Shown here one piece after another: positions 1 to 9,081 of a stretch of 64,000 nt of DNA. Every line of letters begins with the position of its first letter. Position 1 is the first letter of the stretch. The translations under genes and the position numbers were made by a program. This DNA comes from Dehalococcoidia bacterium (GTDB lineage Bacteria > Chloroflexota > Dehalococcoidia > UBA2979). The notes beneath the pieces are model-generated. The model was not told where the DNA came from. It was given only the letters and a program-made list of their open reading frames with translations, and did not search any database. The stretch is taken from positions 1-64,000 of the forward strand of contig WHSU01000008.1 of NCBI GenBank assembly GCA_009379925.1. The letters are read 5' to 3'.

Positions 1-168
1 ATTCTCGATGTCCCCGGGGAACGGGCCATCGCGGCGCGAGGGGTCACCGCCGGGCGGCTCGACCTTGATCACGCGCGCGCCGAAGTCCGCCATCAGTTTC
101 GTGGCGAACGGACCGGCCACGCCGGTCGTGATGTCGAGGATGCAGAGCCCTTCGAGAGGACCGGTCAC
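1..168 (-). CDS. class III (CaiB/BaiF) CoA-transferase, N-terminal part only
   Basis: The minus strand encodes the first 56 residues of a class III CoA-transferase, and the window edge removes the rest. The N-terminus has the family pattern: [18 protein letters not shown], then [11 protein letters not shown] and [18 protein letters not shown], which forms the CoA-binding Rossmann half. The start is taken as a GTG at 166-168, because GGAAGG lies seven bases upstream. Such enzymes move CoA between carboxylic acids and so activate a substrate without ATP. It follows the MmgE/PrpD operon on the same strand after a 104-base gap and may be its last gene. The substrate cannot be told from the fragment. 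Confidence 0.85.
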   Translation of the reverse strand, partial: MTGPLEGLCILDITTGVAGPFATKLMADFGARVIKVEPPGGDPSRRDGPFPGDIEN

Positions 169-272
169 GTTGATGCCTTCCGGGTGCCCGCCGTGCTCCG
201 GGGTGAGCGGGAGTGTGCGTCGCGATGCTAGGAGAGGGGACGGGGCGACACCATTAGCGATCCCCGTACGTC

Positions 273-1619
273 CTACGCTGCGCCGCGAATCAACGTCCCC
301 AGCACGGCCACGTCCGTGATCGCCTCGATGTTCGCGACTCCGGCGATCAGTCGCTCCGCCTGCTCGTCGGGCACCACGCCCGAAGCGTAGCGACGGAGCT
401 TCGCCGCCATGTCGTCGAACGAGTAGGGGTCGGAAGGAGCGCCCTTCCAATCGCTGGCTTCCAGCGTGATGCGCTCGCCTGCGACCGTCAGCACGACCTC
501 GGCGGCGATGCCGGGCGTCGAGGTCTGCTCGCGGACCACCTGGACGCGTCGGGCCAGCGCGTTGACGCGCTCGTCGTGCAGCGACCGGTCGCTCCAACTA
601 GCGGCTGCGGCAGGGTCGAGGGAGAGCGCGAGCGCGGTCGCCCACGGCAGGCTGATCTGCGCGCCGAGCAGCGTCGCCGGCTGCTGGATGGCGAAGCGGT
701 CCGATGTCATGCGGTGCGTGCCGCGGATGGTGACCGCCTCGATGGCCGCCGGGTCGACGCCGCTGCCCTGGCGGAAGCGGTCGATCGCGGCGATGACCGG
801 GTGGAACGACATGTGGCACGGATACGCCTTGAACGAGACGCCCGTGAGCAGCCATTCTTCGCCCAGGCCCGCGACCACCAGGTCGGGCCGGGGCGCCGGC
901 GAGTAGACGTTGAGGAAGCCGTATCTGCCTTCCAGCACGGTGGAGGGGCCCGTCACGCCTCGCTGCGCGAGCAACGCGCTCTCGAGGCCCAGCTGGCTGC
1001 CGCGGCCGACATGCAGCCGCTTCGTGAGCGCGCCCTCGTCGGTGAACTCCGGCAGCCCGCCCCCATGCGAGCCAGCGATGCCGGCGGCGTGCGTGAGCAT
1101 GTCCGCATCGAGACCCAGCGCGCGTCCGGCGCCAAAGGCGCCGCCGAACGCCGCGTTCACCGCGGGGCCGTGGAAGCCGCGCTCCTCCTCGACAGCGCGC
1201 GTGGCGGCGGCGCCGATGCGGCACAGCGCCTCGTAACCGAGCGCGACCGCGGCGAAGAACGCGCGGCCGTCGATGTGGGCGGCCTCGCCCGCGGCGAGCA
1301 CCGCGGGGAATACCGCGCCGCCGGGATGGCAGCTGCCGGGGCTGTACGGGTGGTCCGTCTCGAAGCCTCCGACGGCGACACCGTTGAACAGCGCGGCCGC
1401 AGAGGCGGAGGCCGTCCCCGCGCGACCAAAGCGCGAGCACGGCCCGCTCGCGCTCTCATGCAACGAGGCGACGGCGTCCATCCAGGGGTGCGGCGCCCCG
1501 GCGAAGCCGCTGGCGAAGTCATCCAGGATGCAGAGACGCACGGTCTCGACCACGGCCGGAGGGAGCGCCTGGAACAGCGTCTCCGCGACGAAGCGGGCGA
1601 GCGTACGGGTCTCCTCCAT
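273..1619 (-). CDS. MmgE/PrpD family protein (first of three paralogues)
   Basis: A 448-residue member of the MmgE/PrpD family, which includes 2-methylcitrate dehydratase, cis-aconitate decarboxylase and iminodisuccinate epimerase. The N-terminal helical domain ([35 protein letters not shown]) and the middle stretch [19 protein letters not shown] are typical. The reading frame extends 48 bases further upstream, but family members begin close to the [10 protein letters not shown] methionine at 1617-1619, and that start avoids overlap with the gene ending at 1627. The gap to that gene is seven bases, so the two are probably co-transcribed. It is the most divergent of the three paralogues here. 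Substrate unknown; hydration, dehydration or decarboxylation of a polycarboxylic acid is inferred from the family. Confidence 0.88.
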   Translation of the reverse strand: MEETRTLARFVAETLFQALPPAVVETVRLCILDDFASGFAGAPHPWMDAVASLHESASGPCSRFGRAGTASASAAALFNGVAVGGFETDHPYSPGSCHPGGAVFPAVLAAGEAAHIDGRAFFAAVALGYEALCRIGAAATRAVEEERGFHGPAVNAAFGGAFGAGRALGLDADMLTHAAGIAGSHGGGLPEFTDEGALTKRLHVGRGSQLGLESALLAQRGVTGPSTVLEGRYGFLNVYSPAPRPDLVVAGLGEEWLLTGVSFKAYPCHMSFHPVIAAIDRFRQGSGVDPAAIEAVTIRGTHRMTSDRFAIQQPATLLGAQISLPWATALALSLDPAAAASWSDRSLHDERVNALARRVQVVREQTSTPGIAAEVVLTVAGERITLEASDWKGAPSDPYSFDDMAAKLRRYASGVVPDEQAERLIAGVANIEAITDVAVLGTLIRGAA

Positions 1620-1626
1620 CGCGGCG

Positions 1627-3030
1627 CTAGGCCGGCGTGAGGAGGCGTGCGAGGGTGGCGGTGTCATCGAGGTCGTCGAGCGCCATCACCGTATCAACGA
1701 TCTGTCGCGCCTGCCCCTCGGACAGCACCTTTGTGGCGAGGGCCTGGAACTTGCCGGCGACGTCCTGGTCGGAGCCGAAGCGCTGCTCGCTGCCTCGGGC
1801 CGTCTCGACGGTGTCGCGGAGCACCATTCCGTCGCGCAGGGTCACCTCCACGTGAACCTTGTGACGCATGTTCGGCCCCTCGGCCGTGATGCCTGGGTCC
1901 TCGACACACTGCACGCGCTCGGCGAGCGCCATGCGCTGCGGGTCCGCGACGATGGCCTCCGAGAACTGGTCGACGAAGCACGCGCCCTCAAGGAGCCAGG
2001 TGGCGACGCAGAAGCTGAGGTTGAGCTGCGCCGAGGTCACGCCCTCCGGCCGGTACGGCCAGCCGACGTGCTCCAGCGTGGCCTTCGAGCCCTTCACCAG
2101 CACCTGCTCGACGTCCTCCGCACCGAAGGGGTGCTGCTCCTGGAGGTTCCGGATGGCGTCGAGGGTGGTGTGGTTGCTAGCGACGCACGAGTAGAACTTG
2201 AGCGACACGCGCATCAGCTCGTAGCCGTCGCCGAGCCCTCGGATCAGCCGTTCGCGGTCGAAGTGGTCCTGCGAGTTGGAAAACGTGGTGCAGTACCCAC
2301 CGTACTCGGCCTCGAAGAGGTCGATGATGCCGGTGAAGCCGCGCTCCGCGAGCAGAGCCGCGTAGAGGCCGCTCTGCGCCGACTTGCCGGAGTGCATGCG
2401 CTTCACCATGGAGCCGAACTGCGCGGCCATCAGCCCCGCCGACTGTGTGCCGGCGATGCCGATGGCGTGCGTCGCGCGCTCCTCGTCGAGCCCGAGGACG
2501 CGCGCGGACGCCGCTGCCGACGAGAACACGCCCAGCGTCGCGCCGGTGTGCCAGCCCTGCTCCAGGTGCTGGCGCCCCATGCACATCCCCACGCGCGGCC
2601 CCACCTCGTAGCCCGCGACGACGGCGGTGAGGAAGTCCTTGCCGGAGATGCCGCCGCGTGTCTCCGCGAGAGCGATGATCGGTGGGATGGTGACCGACCC
2701 GGGGTGCATCACCGCCTCGCGGTGGACGTCGTCCAGCTCGAAGCCCTGCACCTGGGTGCCGTTGCAGAGCGTGGCATGCACCGAGGAGAGCCGGTGCCGC
2801 GTGCCCCAGATGCCGCAGTCGCGCGTCTGGTCGCTCGCCATCAGCGTGTCTCGGAGCAGGGTGCTCCATTGCAGGTCGGCGGCGTAGAGCCCGCATCCGA
2901 GCGCATCGAGCACCATCAACTTCGCGCGGTGACGCACGTCGCCTAGCAGGTCTTCGTAGCGCAGTCCCGCGACGAACCTCGCGAGGCCGCGCGTATAGCG
3001 GTTGTCTACCGTGGTGGCCGCTTCAGACAT
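1627..3030 (-). CDS. MmgE/PrpD family protein (second paralogue)
   Basis: A 467-residue MmgE/PrpD protein, close to the usual 450-480. Typical segments are TRGLARFVAGLRYEDLL at the N-terminus, FELDDVHREAVMHPGSVTIP around residues 95-115, and VSLKFYSCVASNHTTLDAI in the C-terminal half. The start is the ATG at 3028-3030 (MSEAATT); an upstream start at 3051 would add seven residues without family support. It lies 38 bases after the lyase gene that ends at 3069 on the same strand. Together with that lyase and the flavoprotein it forms the core of a putative carboxylate-degradation operon. Confidence 0.9.
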   Translation of the reverse strand: MSEAATTVDNRYTRGLARFVAGLRYEDLLGDVRHRAKLMVLDALGCGLYAADLQWSTLLRDTLMASDQTRDCGIWGTRHRLSSVHATLCNGTQVQGFELDDVHREAVMHPGSVTIPPIIALAETRGGISGKDFLTAVVAGYEVGPRVGMCMGRQHLEQGWHTGATLGVFSSAAASARVLGLDEERATHAIGIAGTQSAGLMAAQFGSMVKRMHSGKSAQSGLYAALLAERGFTGIIDLFEAEYGGYCTTFSNSQDHFDRERLIRGLGDGYELMRVSLKFYSCVASNHTTLDAIRNLQEQHPFGAEDVEQVLVKGSKATLEHVGWPYRPEGVTSAQLNLSFCVATWLLEGACFVDQFSEAIVADPQRMALAERVQCVEDPGITAEGPNMRHKVHVEVTLRDGMVLRDTVETARGSEQRFGSDQDVAGKFQALATKVLSEGQARQIVDTVMALDDLDDTATLARLLTPA

Positions 3031-3068
3031 CGGTCCGCCCGTCCTACCCAACGCCCGGCGGGCGCGGA

Positions 3069-3944
3069 CTAATCGGTGGCGTAGCGCCGCTCCAGGTCGT
3101 CGTACTTGGGCTTGTCGACCAGTCGCTGGCGCTCATCGAAGGTCGCGACGCGGCCCATGACGCCCTCGATCGAGCCGGTCTGCCTGATGTGGCCGAGCAC
3201 CTCCTGCATGCCGGTGACGGCCGCCTGCAGCGCTGCGTTGGCGTAGAGCACCATCGCGAAGCCCATCTCGGCCAGCTCCGCCTGCCCGAGGATCGGCGTG
3301 TCGCCGCCGTACACGAGGTTGAGCAGCACAGGCGCGTCGAACTCGCCCGGGATGCGCCGGATCTCCTCGACGGCGCGCGGGCCTTCGATGAACAGCGCGT
3401 CCGCACCAACTTCCCGGGCGCGGTGCGCGCGGTCGAGGGCGTCCTCGAAGGAGGTGCAGGCAGCGGCGTCGGTGCGCGCCAGGATCATGGTGGCGTCGCT
3501 GGCGCGGGCGTCGAGGGCCGCCTGGATGCGGGCGAGGAACTCCGCGGTCGGGACGACCTCCTTGCCCTCGAAGTGGCCGCAGCGCTTGGGGAACGTCTGG
3601 TCCTCGATCTGGATGCAGTTGGCGCCGGCGCGCTCCAGCATCTTCACGGAGTAGCCGGCGTTCACCGCGTTCCCAAAGCCGGTGTCCGCGTCCACGATCA
3701 GCGGCAGCGTCGTCGCCTCGCGCATCGCGGCCACGTGCTCGACGAGCTGGGGCAGGCTGATGAAGCTGAGGTCGGGCAGCCCGAGGAACATGTTGGTGAC
3801 GCCGGCGCCGGTGACGTAGGCGGCCTCGAACCCGAGGTCCTCGATGATGCGGGCGGTCAGGGCGTTCGGCGCACCGGGCACGAGCATAGCGTCGCGCCGC
3901 TCGAGGCGTTCGCGCAGCTGCCGGCTGAGGTCGGTGTCGCTCAC
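3069..3944 (-). CDS. isocitrate lyase/PEP mutase superfamily lyase (methylisocitrate or dimethylmalate lyase type)
   Basis: A 291-residue TIM-barrel protein of the PEP mutase/isocitrate lyase superfamily. Metal and substrate motifs are visible: VDADTGFG at residues 84-91, IEDQ at 113-116 and the lyase signature KRCGH at 120-124 with its catalytic cysteine. That cysteine separates true carbon-carbon lyases (methylisocitrate, isocitrate and 2,3-dimethylmalate lyases) from phosphonate mutases. The expected reaction is retro-aldol cleavage of a 2-hydroxy di- or tricarboxylate to pyruvate or glyoxylate plus a second acid. It sits between a tricarballylate-dehydrogenase-like flavoprotein (14 bases away) and MmgE/PrpD genes. 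An oxaloacetate decarboxylase activity is an alternative. Confidence 0.9.
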   Translation of the reverse strand: MSDTDLSRQLRERLERRDAMLVPGAPNALTARIIEDLGFEAAYVTGAGVTNMFLGLPDLSFISLPQLVEHVAAMREATTLPLIVDADTGFGNAVNAGYSVKMLERAGANCIQIEDQTFPKRCGHFEGKEVVPTAEFLARIQAALDARASDATMILARTDAAACTSFEDALDRAHRAREVGADALFIEGPRAVEEIRRIPGEFDAPVLLNLVYGGDTPILGQAELAEMGFAMVLYANAALQAAVTGMQEVLGHIRQTGSIEGVMGRVATFDERQRLVDKPKYDDLERRYATD

Positions 3945-3958
3945 GGTCCCCTCCGGGG

Positions 3959-5446
3959 CTACGCGCCGGCGGCGCTAGCGCCGGCGATGCGGCCGAAGAC
4001 GGAGCCCGCCATCAGCCCGGTGCCGCTCGCGTAGTTGTGGTAGTAGAGCCCGCCCACCATCTCGCCGCAGGCATACAGCCCGTCGATCAGGTTGCCCGAG
4101 GTGTCCTCCACCTGCGCGCGCTGCGTCACCTTCAGCCCACCGAAGGCGAACGTCACGCCGGCCGTGACGGCGTACGCCTCGAAGGGCGGCTCGCGGAGGG
4201 GATTCGCCCAGTTCGTCTTGTCGACGGCGAGGCCGTTCGTGCGGCGGCCGTCCTTCACGTTCGGGTCGAACGGGATGCTCTGGTCGATGGCCGCGTTGAA
4301 CTCGCGCACGGTCTTGAGGAAGCCCTCCGGGTCGACGCCCTCGAGCTGTGGCGCCAGCGCCTCGAGGGTGTCCGCGGTGACCTTCGTGATGCGGCTGATG
4401 CGGTACTCCGAGCGCAGCAGGTGGGTCACCTGCTGGTCGAAGACCTGCCACGCGAACATCCCCGGCTGCTGCAAGATCTCGCCGCCGTAGCGCGCGTAGG
4501 TGTAGCTGTGGAAGTCCGAGCCTTCATCGCGGAAACGCTCGCCCTTCGCGTTGACCATGATGCTGAACGGCACGTTGTGCTTCTGGAACTGGTCGCCCAC
4601 CGTGATGTCGCCGTACGGCGGCGCGTTCAGGTCCCATGCCACCGCGTGGCTGCCCGACCAGTGGCCGTACGGCGCCGCGCCGATGTCCATGGCCATCTTC
4701 AGGCCGGCGCCCTGGTTGAACCGTGTGCCGCGCACCTTCGCCAGGTCCCACCCCGGCCCGAGGTAGCGCGCCCGCATCTCCGGGTTCGACTCGAAGCTCC
4801 CACACGCCAGGACCACGGACTTCGCCTTGATCTCGTGCGCGGCGCCCTGGTGCGACACGCGCACGCCTCGGACGGCGCCGCCGTCGTGAAGGAGGCCGGT
4901 CGCCGGCGTTTCGTACAGCACCGGGACACCGGCGCGCTCGAGGGCCGCGTGCAGCGTGGCCACCAGCTCCTGGCCGCCGCCGTTGATGTGCAGCGCCAGC
5001 CCGCCCCAGAAACGGAACTTGCCATCGACCTTGAAGGCCTGCCGTCCCACGGCCGGGTAGAAGCGGATGCCCTGCTCCTTCATCCACAGCGCCGTCTGGT
5101 AGCTATTGCGGACGAGCAGCGCCGTGAGGTCCGGGTCGCACCGGAACTGGCTCATCCGCGCCATGTCGTCGAACATCTGCTCCTCGGTGTACGTCCCGAA
5201 GTCGATGCTCCCCAGCTCTGACTCGCTCATTTCGGCGAGCGCCTTCAGGTCCTCCACGTCGCGGTAGGTGAAGCGATAGGCGCCGCCGGTGAAGGCCGAG
5301 TTGCCGCCGCGCAGGGCGACCGGTGCGGCCTCGAGCACGACGACGCGCGCACCCTGCTGCCGCGCGGTGAGGGCGGCGACACTGGCGGCGTTGCCCGCGC
5401 CCACGACGACCACATCGACCTCTGCCACGTCCTCGATCGTTGCCAC
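3959..5446 (-). CDS. FAD-dependent tricarballylate dehydrogenase-like / fumarate reductase flavoprotein family
   Basis: A 495-residue FAD_binding_2 flavoprotein. The dinucleotide-binding motif VVVVGAGNAASVAA is at residues 12-25 and the acidic end of the second strand (VVLEAAP) follows. The C-terminal cap carries FAFGGLKV and LYACGEMVGGLYYHNY, close to what I recall of tricarballylate dehydrogenase TcuA and urocanate/fumarate reductase relatives. No Tat signal or heme domain is seen, so it is probably cytoplasmic and flavin-only. Likely chemistry is oxidation of a CH-CH bond in a polycarboxylate, or its reversal. The neighbours are a KRCGH lyase and three MmgE/PrpD genes, which fits oxidation, hydration and cleavage in sequence. 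A 3-ketosteroid dehydrogenase is less likely because of the C-terminal motif. Confidence 0.85.
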   Translation of the reverse strand: MATIEDVAEVDVVVVGAGNAASVAALTARQQGARVVVLEAAPVALRGGNSAFTGGAYRFTYRDVEDLKALAEMSESELGSIDFGTYTEEQMFDDMARMSQFRCDPDLTALLVRNSYQTALWMKEQGIRFYPAVGRQAFKVDGKFRFWGGLALHINGGGQELVATLHAALERAGVPVLYETPATGLLHDGGAVRGVRVSHQGAAHEIKAKSVVLACGSFESNPEMRARYLGPGWDLAKVRGTRFNQGAGLKMAMDIGAAPYGHWSGSHAVAWDLNAPPYGDITVGDQFQKHNVPFSIMVNAKGERFRDEGSDFHSYTYARYGGEILQQPGMFAWQVFDQQVTHLLRSEYRISRITKVTADTLEALAPQLEGVDPEGFLKTVREFNAAIDQSIPFDPNVKDGRRTNGLAVDKTNWANPLREPPFEAYAVTAGVTFAFGGLKVTQRAQVEDTSGNLIDGLYACGEMVGGLYYHNYASGTGLMAGSVFGRIAGASAAGA

Positions 5447-5501
5447 GCAGTCCCGCTCCTGTCAGTCCCTCTGGTCGCCGTCGTGTCCTGTGGTACGCGG
5501 A

Positions 5502-6872
5502 TCAGACCGCTACCGGCGCCGTCGCCGCCAGGGCATCCCGGACGCTGCCGATGGCGCCGATGTCCGACCACCGCTCGTAGAGCGCGTCCGACTCGAGGCC
5601 GGCACGGCGGCAGTTCGCCTCGAACTTCTCGCGGATCGCCGCGGTGTCCAGCGGCGCCTTGCGGGTGCCCGGCATCGCGTAGCGGTTGACCGACTCGGAC
5701 AGCACGCTGCCGTCCTTCAACCGCAGCGTCACCGTCGTGTCCTCGAAAGTGGCCTCGGTGCCGTGATTCCACTTCGACCCCACCGCGACGCGGACCTTGC
5801 TTAGCAGGTCGCGATACGCGGGCTCCGACACGGCGTCGTCGGCGAAACTCTCGACGGTGATGTCGCCGTGGTCGCAGAGCGCGCGGGCGGTGGCGAACTC
5901 GATGGAGAACTTGCCTTGGAGCCCTGTAGCGGGGTCGGGGTACAGCAGCACGTGCGAGGCGGGCGGCAGCTCCCCCACCTCGATCTGCTCGATGTCGTCG
6001 AGGGGGACCGGGGCTGCCTCGAACATCGCCCGGACGGCGTTGATGGCGGCGTGCGTGCTGCCGCAGCAGGGGAAGCGCTTGAGGGTCAGCGCCACCGACA
6101 TCTGCCAGACCGTCCCCAGACCCTCGAGGTTCGCGCGCAACCGCGCGGTGTCCGCCTTGCCATAGACCGCGAGCATGGCGCCCGCGCCCTCGAGGAAGGC
6201 GGGGTTCGAGGTAAAACCGTCCGCGGCGAGAGTCGCGGCCATCACGGCGTTGCGCGCGGCCATGCCGGCGTGCAACGACTTCGTGTGGGTGCCGAAGTTC
6301 TGGACGAGTCCCGCCGGCGTCGAGGCGGCCACGCCCATGGCGTGTTTCACCTGCTCCTCGGTCAGGCCCAGGAGCCGAGAGACGGCCGCCGTGGCGGCAA
6401 AGACGCCGATCATGCCGGTCGTGTGCAGGCCGCTCTCGCCTCGGGAGATGCCGAGGCCCTTGTTGAGCGCGGCGCCGACCTCGAAGCCGACGGCATACGC
6501 GGCGAGCAACTGCTCGCCACTGGCGTCGAGGGACTCGCCGACGGCGAGGACCGCCGGTAGCAACACCGCCGAGGGGTGTCCGAACGCACCCATGTCGTCA
6601 TAGTCGAGCGCGTGTGCGGCGGTGCCGTTGGCCAACGCGGCATCCATGGGCGACGCGCGGAGCGCGGTACCCACCACGGAGGCGGCGTGCCCGCTGCCGT
6701 GCCGCCGGAGCTGCTCGTGCACCTTCACCGCCGGCGCCTGCCTCGAACCCGCGAGCATGACGCCCAGGCAGTCGAGGCACGCCTCACGGGCGACCGCCCG
6801 CACGTCCGCCGGGATCTGGGACGCGTCGAAGCCCACCACGAACCGCACCAGCGTGTCCTCGGCGGTAGCCAT
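5502..6872 (-). CDS. MmgE/PrpD family protein (third paralogue, first gene of the operon)
   Basis: A 456-residue MmgE/PrpD protein. Family features are the N-terminal LVRFVVGFDASQIPADVRAVAREACLD, the ALDYDDMGAFGHPSAVLLPA stretch and LKRFPCCGSTHAAINAV. The ATG at 6870-6872 is chosen over the longer frame to 6986 because GAGGAGGG stands a few bases upstream. It is the promoter-proximal gene of the minus-strand operon that runs down to the window edge. The next gene, the flavoprotein, starts 55 bases downstream. Three non-identical paralogues in one operon suggest successive steps or different substrate isomers. Confidence 0.9.
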   Translation of the reverse strand: MATAEDTLVRFVVGFDASQIPADVRAVAREACLDCLGVMLAGSRQAPAVKVHEQLRRHGSGHAASVVGTALRASPMDAALANGTAAHALDYDDMGAFGHPSAVLLPAVLAVGESLDASGEQLLAAYAVGFEVGAALNKGLGISRGESGLHTTGMIGVFAATAAVSRLLGLTEEQVKHAMGVAASTPAGLVQNFGTHTKSLHAGMAARNAVMAATLAADGFTSNPAFLEGAGAMLAVYGKADTARLRANLEGLGTVWQMSVALTLKRFPCCGSTHAAINAVRAMFEAAPVPLDDIEQIEVGELPPASHVLLYPDPATGLQGKFSIEFATARALCDHGDITVESFADDAVSEPAYRDLLSKVRVAVGSKWNHGTEATFEDTTVTLRLKDGSVLSESVNRYAMPGTRKAPLDTAAIREKFEANCRRAGLESDALYERWSDIGAIGSVRDALAATAPVAV

Positions 6873-7143
6873 GGTCCCTCCTCGTAGCCCGACGGGTAGA
6901 GCCTGACCGGCGATCGCGAGCCCGACGCGTACGTTACAGCGGACAGGGCCGCAGGTGACGATGGACGGGGGGCTACCCAGCGTCAATTAGAAATGAAGCG
7001 GCGGCCATCCCTCAAGGATTAATTGTCCGGCTTCTGCACCGGCGCGTACCGTGCCTCCCGAATGCACCGCGGAATGCACCCCGGATCCGCTCGCTCACCT
7101 CGGACGGCGGTCACGCGGCCACGCCGGCAGCGATAGAGGGCAC
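6873..7143. promoter_or_regulatory. divergent promoter region between the carboxylate operon and an acyl-CoA dehydrogenase
   Basis: This 271-base gap separates two divergent transcription units, so both promoters should be here. Its middle is unusually AT-rich for this genome. CAATTA at 6984-6989 and TAATTG at 7020-7025 form an imperfectly spaced inverted pair that could be an operator. No complete -35/-10 pair is convincing. Confidence 0.25.
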
Positions 7144-8363
7144 ATGGACTGGAATGACAACGCGGAGCAGGCGGCCTTCCGCGAACAGGTTCGGGAGGTG
7201 CTGCGGACGCAGCTGCCCGAGCCCTATCGCGACCTGGTGCTGCTCACTTCCAACAACAACCGCTGGGACGAGGACCGCGCCTCCGACGACCCTGCCCGGC
7301 GCGCGGACGCCGAGGCGTGGACGGGGGCGCTGTCGGCCCGTGGCTGGTTCGCCCCTCAGTGGCCGAAGGAGTACGGCGGCGGCGGGCTCTCGCCGATGGA
7401 GATGTTCATCTTCAAGGAGGAGATGGCCCGCGCCGGCGCGCCGCCCGTGGGTGGCCAGGGCACCCGTCAGCTGGGCCCCACCCTCATCCTGCACGGCACC
7501 GAGGAGCAGAAGGCGGAGCACCTGGGCGGCATCCTGAGCGGCCGCGTGAACTTCCGCCAGGGCTACTCCGAGCCCGGCGCCGGCTCTGACCTCGCTTCGC
7601 TACAGACGAGCGCCGTGCGCGACGGGGACGACTACATCGTCAACGGCCAGAAGATCTGGACCTCGGGCGCCCACTATGCGGACTGGCTCTACGTGCTGGT
7701 GCGCACCGACCCGAGCGCGCCCAAGCATCGAGGCATCTCATTCCTCCTCGTGGACATCAAGACGCCAGGGATCACCGTGCGGCCCCTGATCAACGCCTGC
7801 TACGACCACGAGTTCAACGAGACGTTCTTCGAGGACGTCCGCATCCCCGTGAAGAACCGCATTGGCGAGGAGAACCGCGGCTGGTATATCGCCGCGACCC
7901 TGCTCGACTTCGAGCGCTCGAACGTGGACGGCTCGGTGGTCTGCCGCAAGACGATCAACGAACTCGCGGCCTTCGTGCGCACCGACGAGGGGCGGGCGAA
8001 GTCCACGCTGGACGTACAGCCGAGCCTGCGTGGGGAGATCGCGCGGAACTACATCGAGACCGAGGTCCTCACAACTTCTCTTTCCGCATCATCAGCATGC
8101 AGAACGCCGGGCAGGTGCCGAACTACGAGGCGTCCATCACCAAGCTGTTCAACTCGGAGTTGCAGCAACGGCTGGCCCGTACCGGCACGCGCGTGTTCGG
8201 GCTCTACTCGAACCTGTGGGACACCGAGGACGAGCGCGCTCCGATGGGTGCGCGCTTCACGCGCCGTTATGTGCGGACCACGGCGATGACCGTGTCGGCC
8301 GGCACGTCCGAGATCCAGCGCAACGTGATCGCGACGCGCGGCCTCGGGCTACCTCGGGGGTAG
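7144..8363 (+). pseudogene. acyl-CoA dehydrogenase, interrupted by a one-base deletion near 8071
   Basis: An acyl-CoA dehydrogenase read in two frames. Frame one runs from the ATG at 7144 (MDWNDNAEQAAFREQV) to codon 309, ending at 8070. The rest (NFSFRIISMQN onward) continues one base out of phase to the stop at 8363 and includes SAGTSEIQRNVIATRGLGLPRG. Adding one base after 8070 restores a 406-residue enzyme that aligns throughout with the intact 400-residue paralogue at 54812-56014. FAD-site residues (FRQGYSEPGAGSDLAS) and the C-terminal GTSEIQR motif are present. It would oxidise an acyl-CoA to the 2-enoyl-CoA. The clean single indel in an otherwise well-kept gene suggests a consensus error as readily as true inactivation. 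Confidence 0.85.
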
Positions 8364-8547
8364 AGTCGCGCGCGGCCGCCGTGGCGCGGTGCGTCGCCCG
8401 CACCGTGCTCGTCCTCTAGTAGCGCCCAACCGTCCGCGGGACGAGGGCTATCGCATCTTGCATGGACGCGCTCGCTCGCGCCGCCATACCATCCGCGCAC
8501 TCGCGTCCTCCGGCCATCGCGAGGAGGACGCTGGCGAAGGAGTGCTT

Positions 8548-9050
8548 GTGACCGCCGAACAGACTGAGGCGCCACCCACACTGGTCACGGACGAAATGCG
8601 CCGGGACCAGGGCGTGTGGATGGACGAGCAGACCTCGTACCCGGTCAGCGAGTCGGACATCCGCCGTTGGGTGATCGCCACGTACTGGCCGGAGACCCCG
8701 CCGCGCCAGTACTGGGACGCCGACTACGCGAAGACCACCGCCCACGGTGGCATCGTGGCGCCGCCCGACTTCAACCCCTTCGCCTGGCCGCCCGAGCGGG
8801 AGGTCCCGGCGGACAAGTTGTCCGCGACCGCCCAGGGCGTCGGGCAACGCCGCATGAACGGCGGCCAGGTGGACACCTACGGCGCGCCGATGCCCCCGGC
8901 GACGTGATCCGGACACGCACCCGCCTCCGCGACTGGAACGAGCGCGAGACCAGCCTGGGCCTCACGATGTTCCTCTTCGAGGAGACGGAGTGGCGCAACC
9001 AGCGCGACGAAGTCGTGAAGCTGCGCGTGAAGACGCGCATCCGCTACTAG
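8548..9050 (+). pseudogene. FAS1-like/MaoC N-terminal-type dehydratase subunit, one-base deletion in a C run
   Basis: Start GTG at 8548, preceded by GAAGGAG. Frame one encodes VTAEQTEAPPTLVTDEM and continues to GAPMPP. A run of five C at 8893-8897 then appears one base short. Adding one C gives GAPMPPGDVIRTRTRLRDWNERE and reads to the stop at 9050, about 167 residues. This is the layout of the FAS1-like (MaoC N-terminal) hot-dog subunit, which pairs with a second small MaoC protein to form one enoyl-CoA hydratase. The partner follows at 9082. Without the correction the gene would stop at 8907. Its product should hydrate the enoyl-CoA made by the dehydrogenase just upstream. Confidence 0.8.
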
Positions 9051-9081
9051 CGCCGTCAGCGAGGGGCGACGAGGGACATCG

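Noticed and set aside
576-1640. Long plus-strand frame of 354 codons across the first MmgE/PrpD gene
   Set aside because: It is antisense to a well-supported gene and shows Arg/Ala-rich composition typical of shadow frames in GC-rich DNA.
1273-2946. 557-codon plus-strand frame
   Set aside because: Antisense to two MmgE/PrpD genes; no family similarity, biased composition.
3069-3944. Phosphonate biosynthesis (PEP mutase) assignment
   Set aside because: The KRCGH lyase signature with cysteine and the neighbouring carboxylate genes favour a C-C lyase; no phosphonate genes are nearby.
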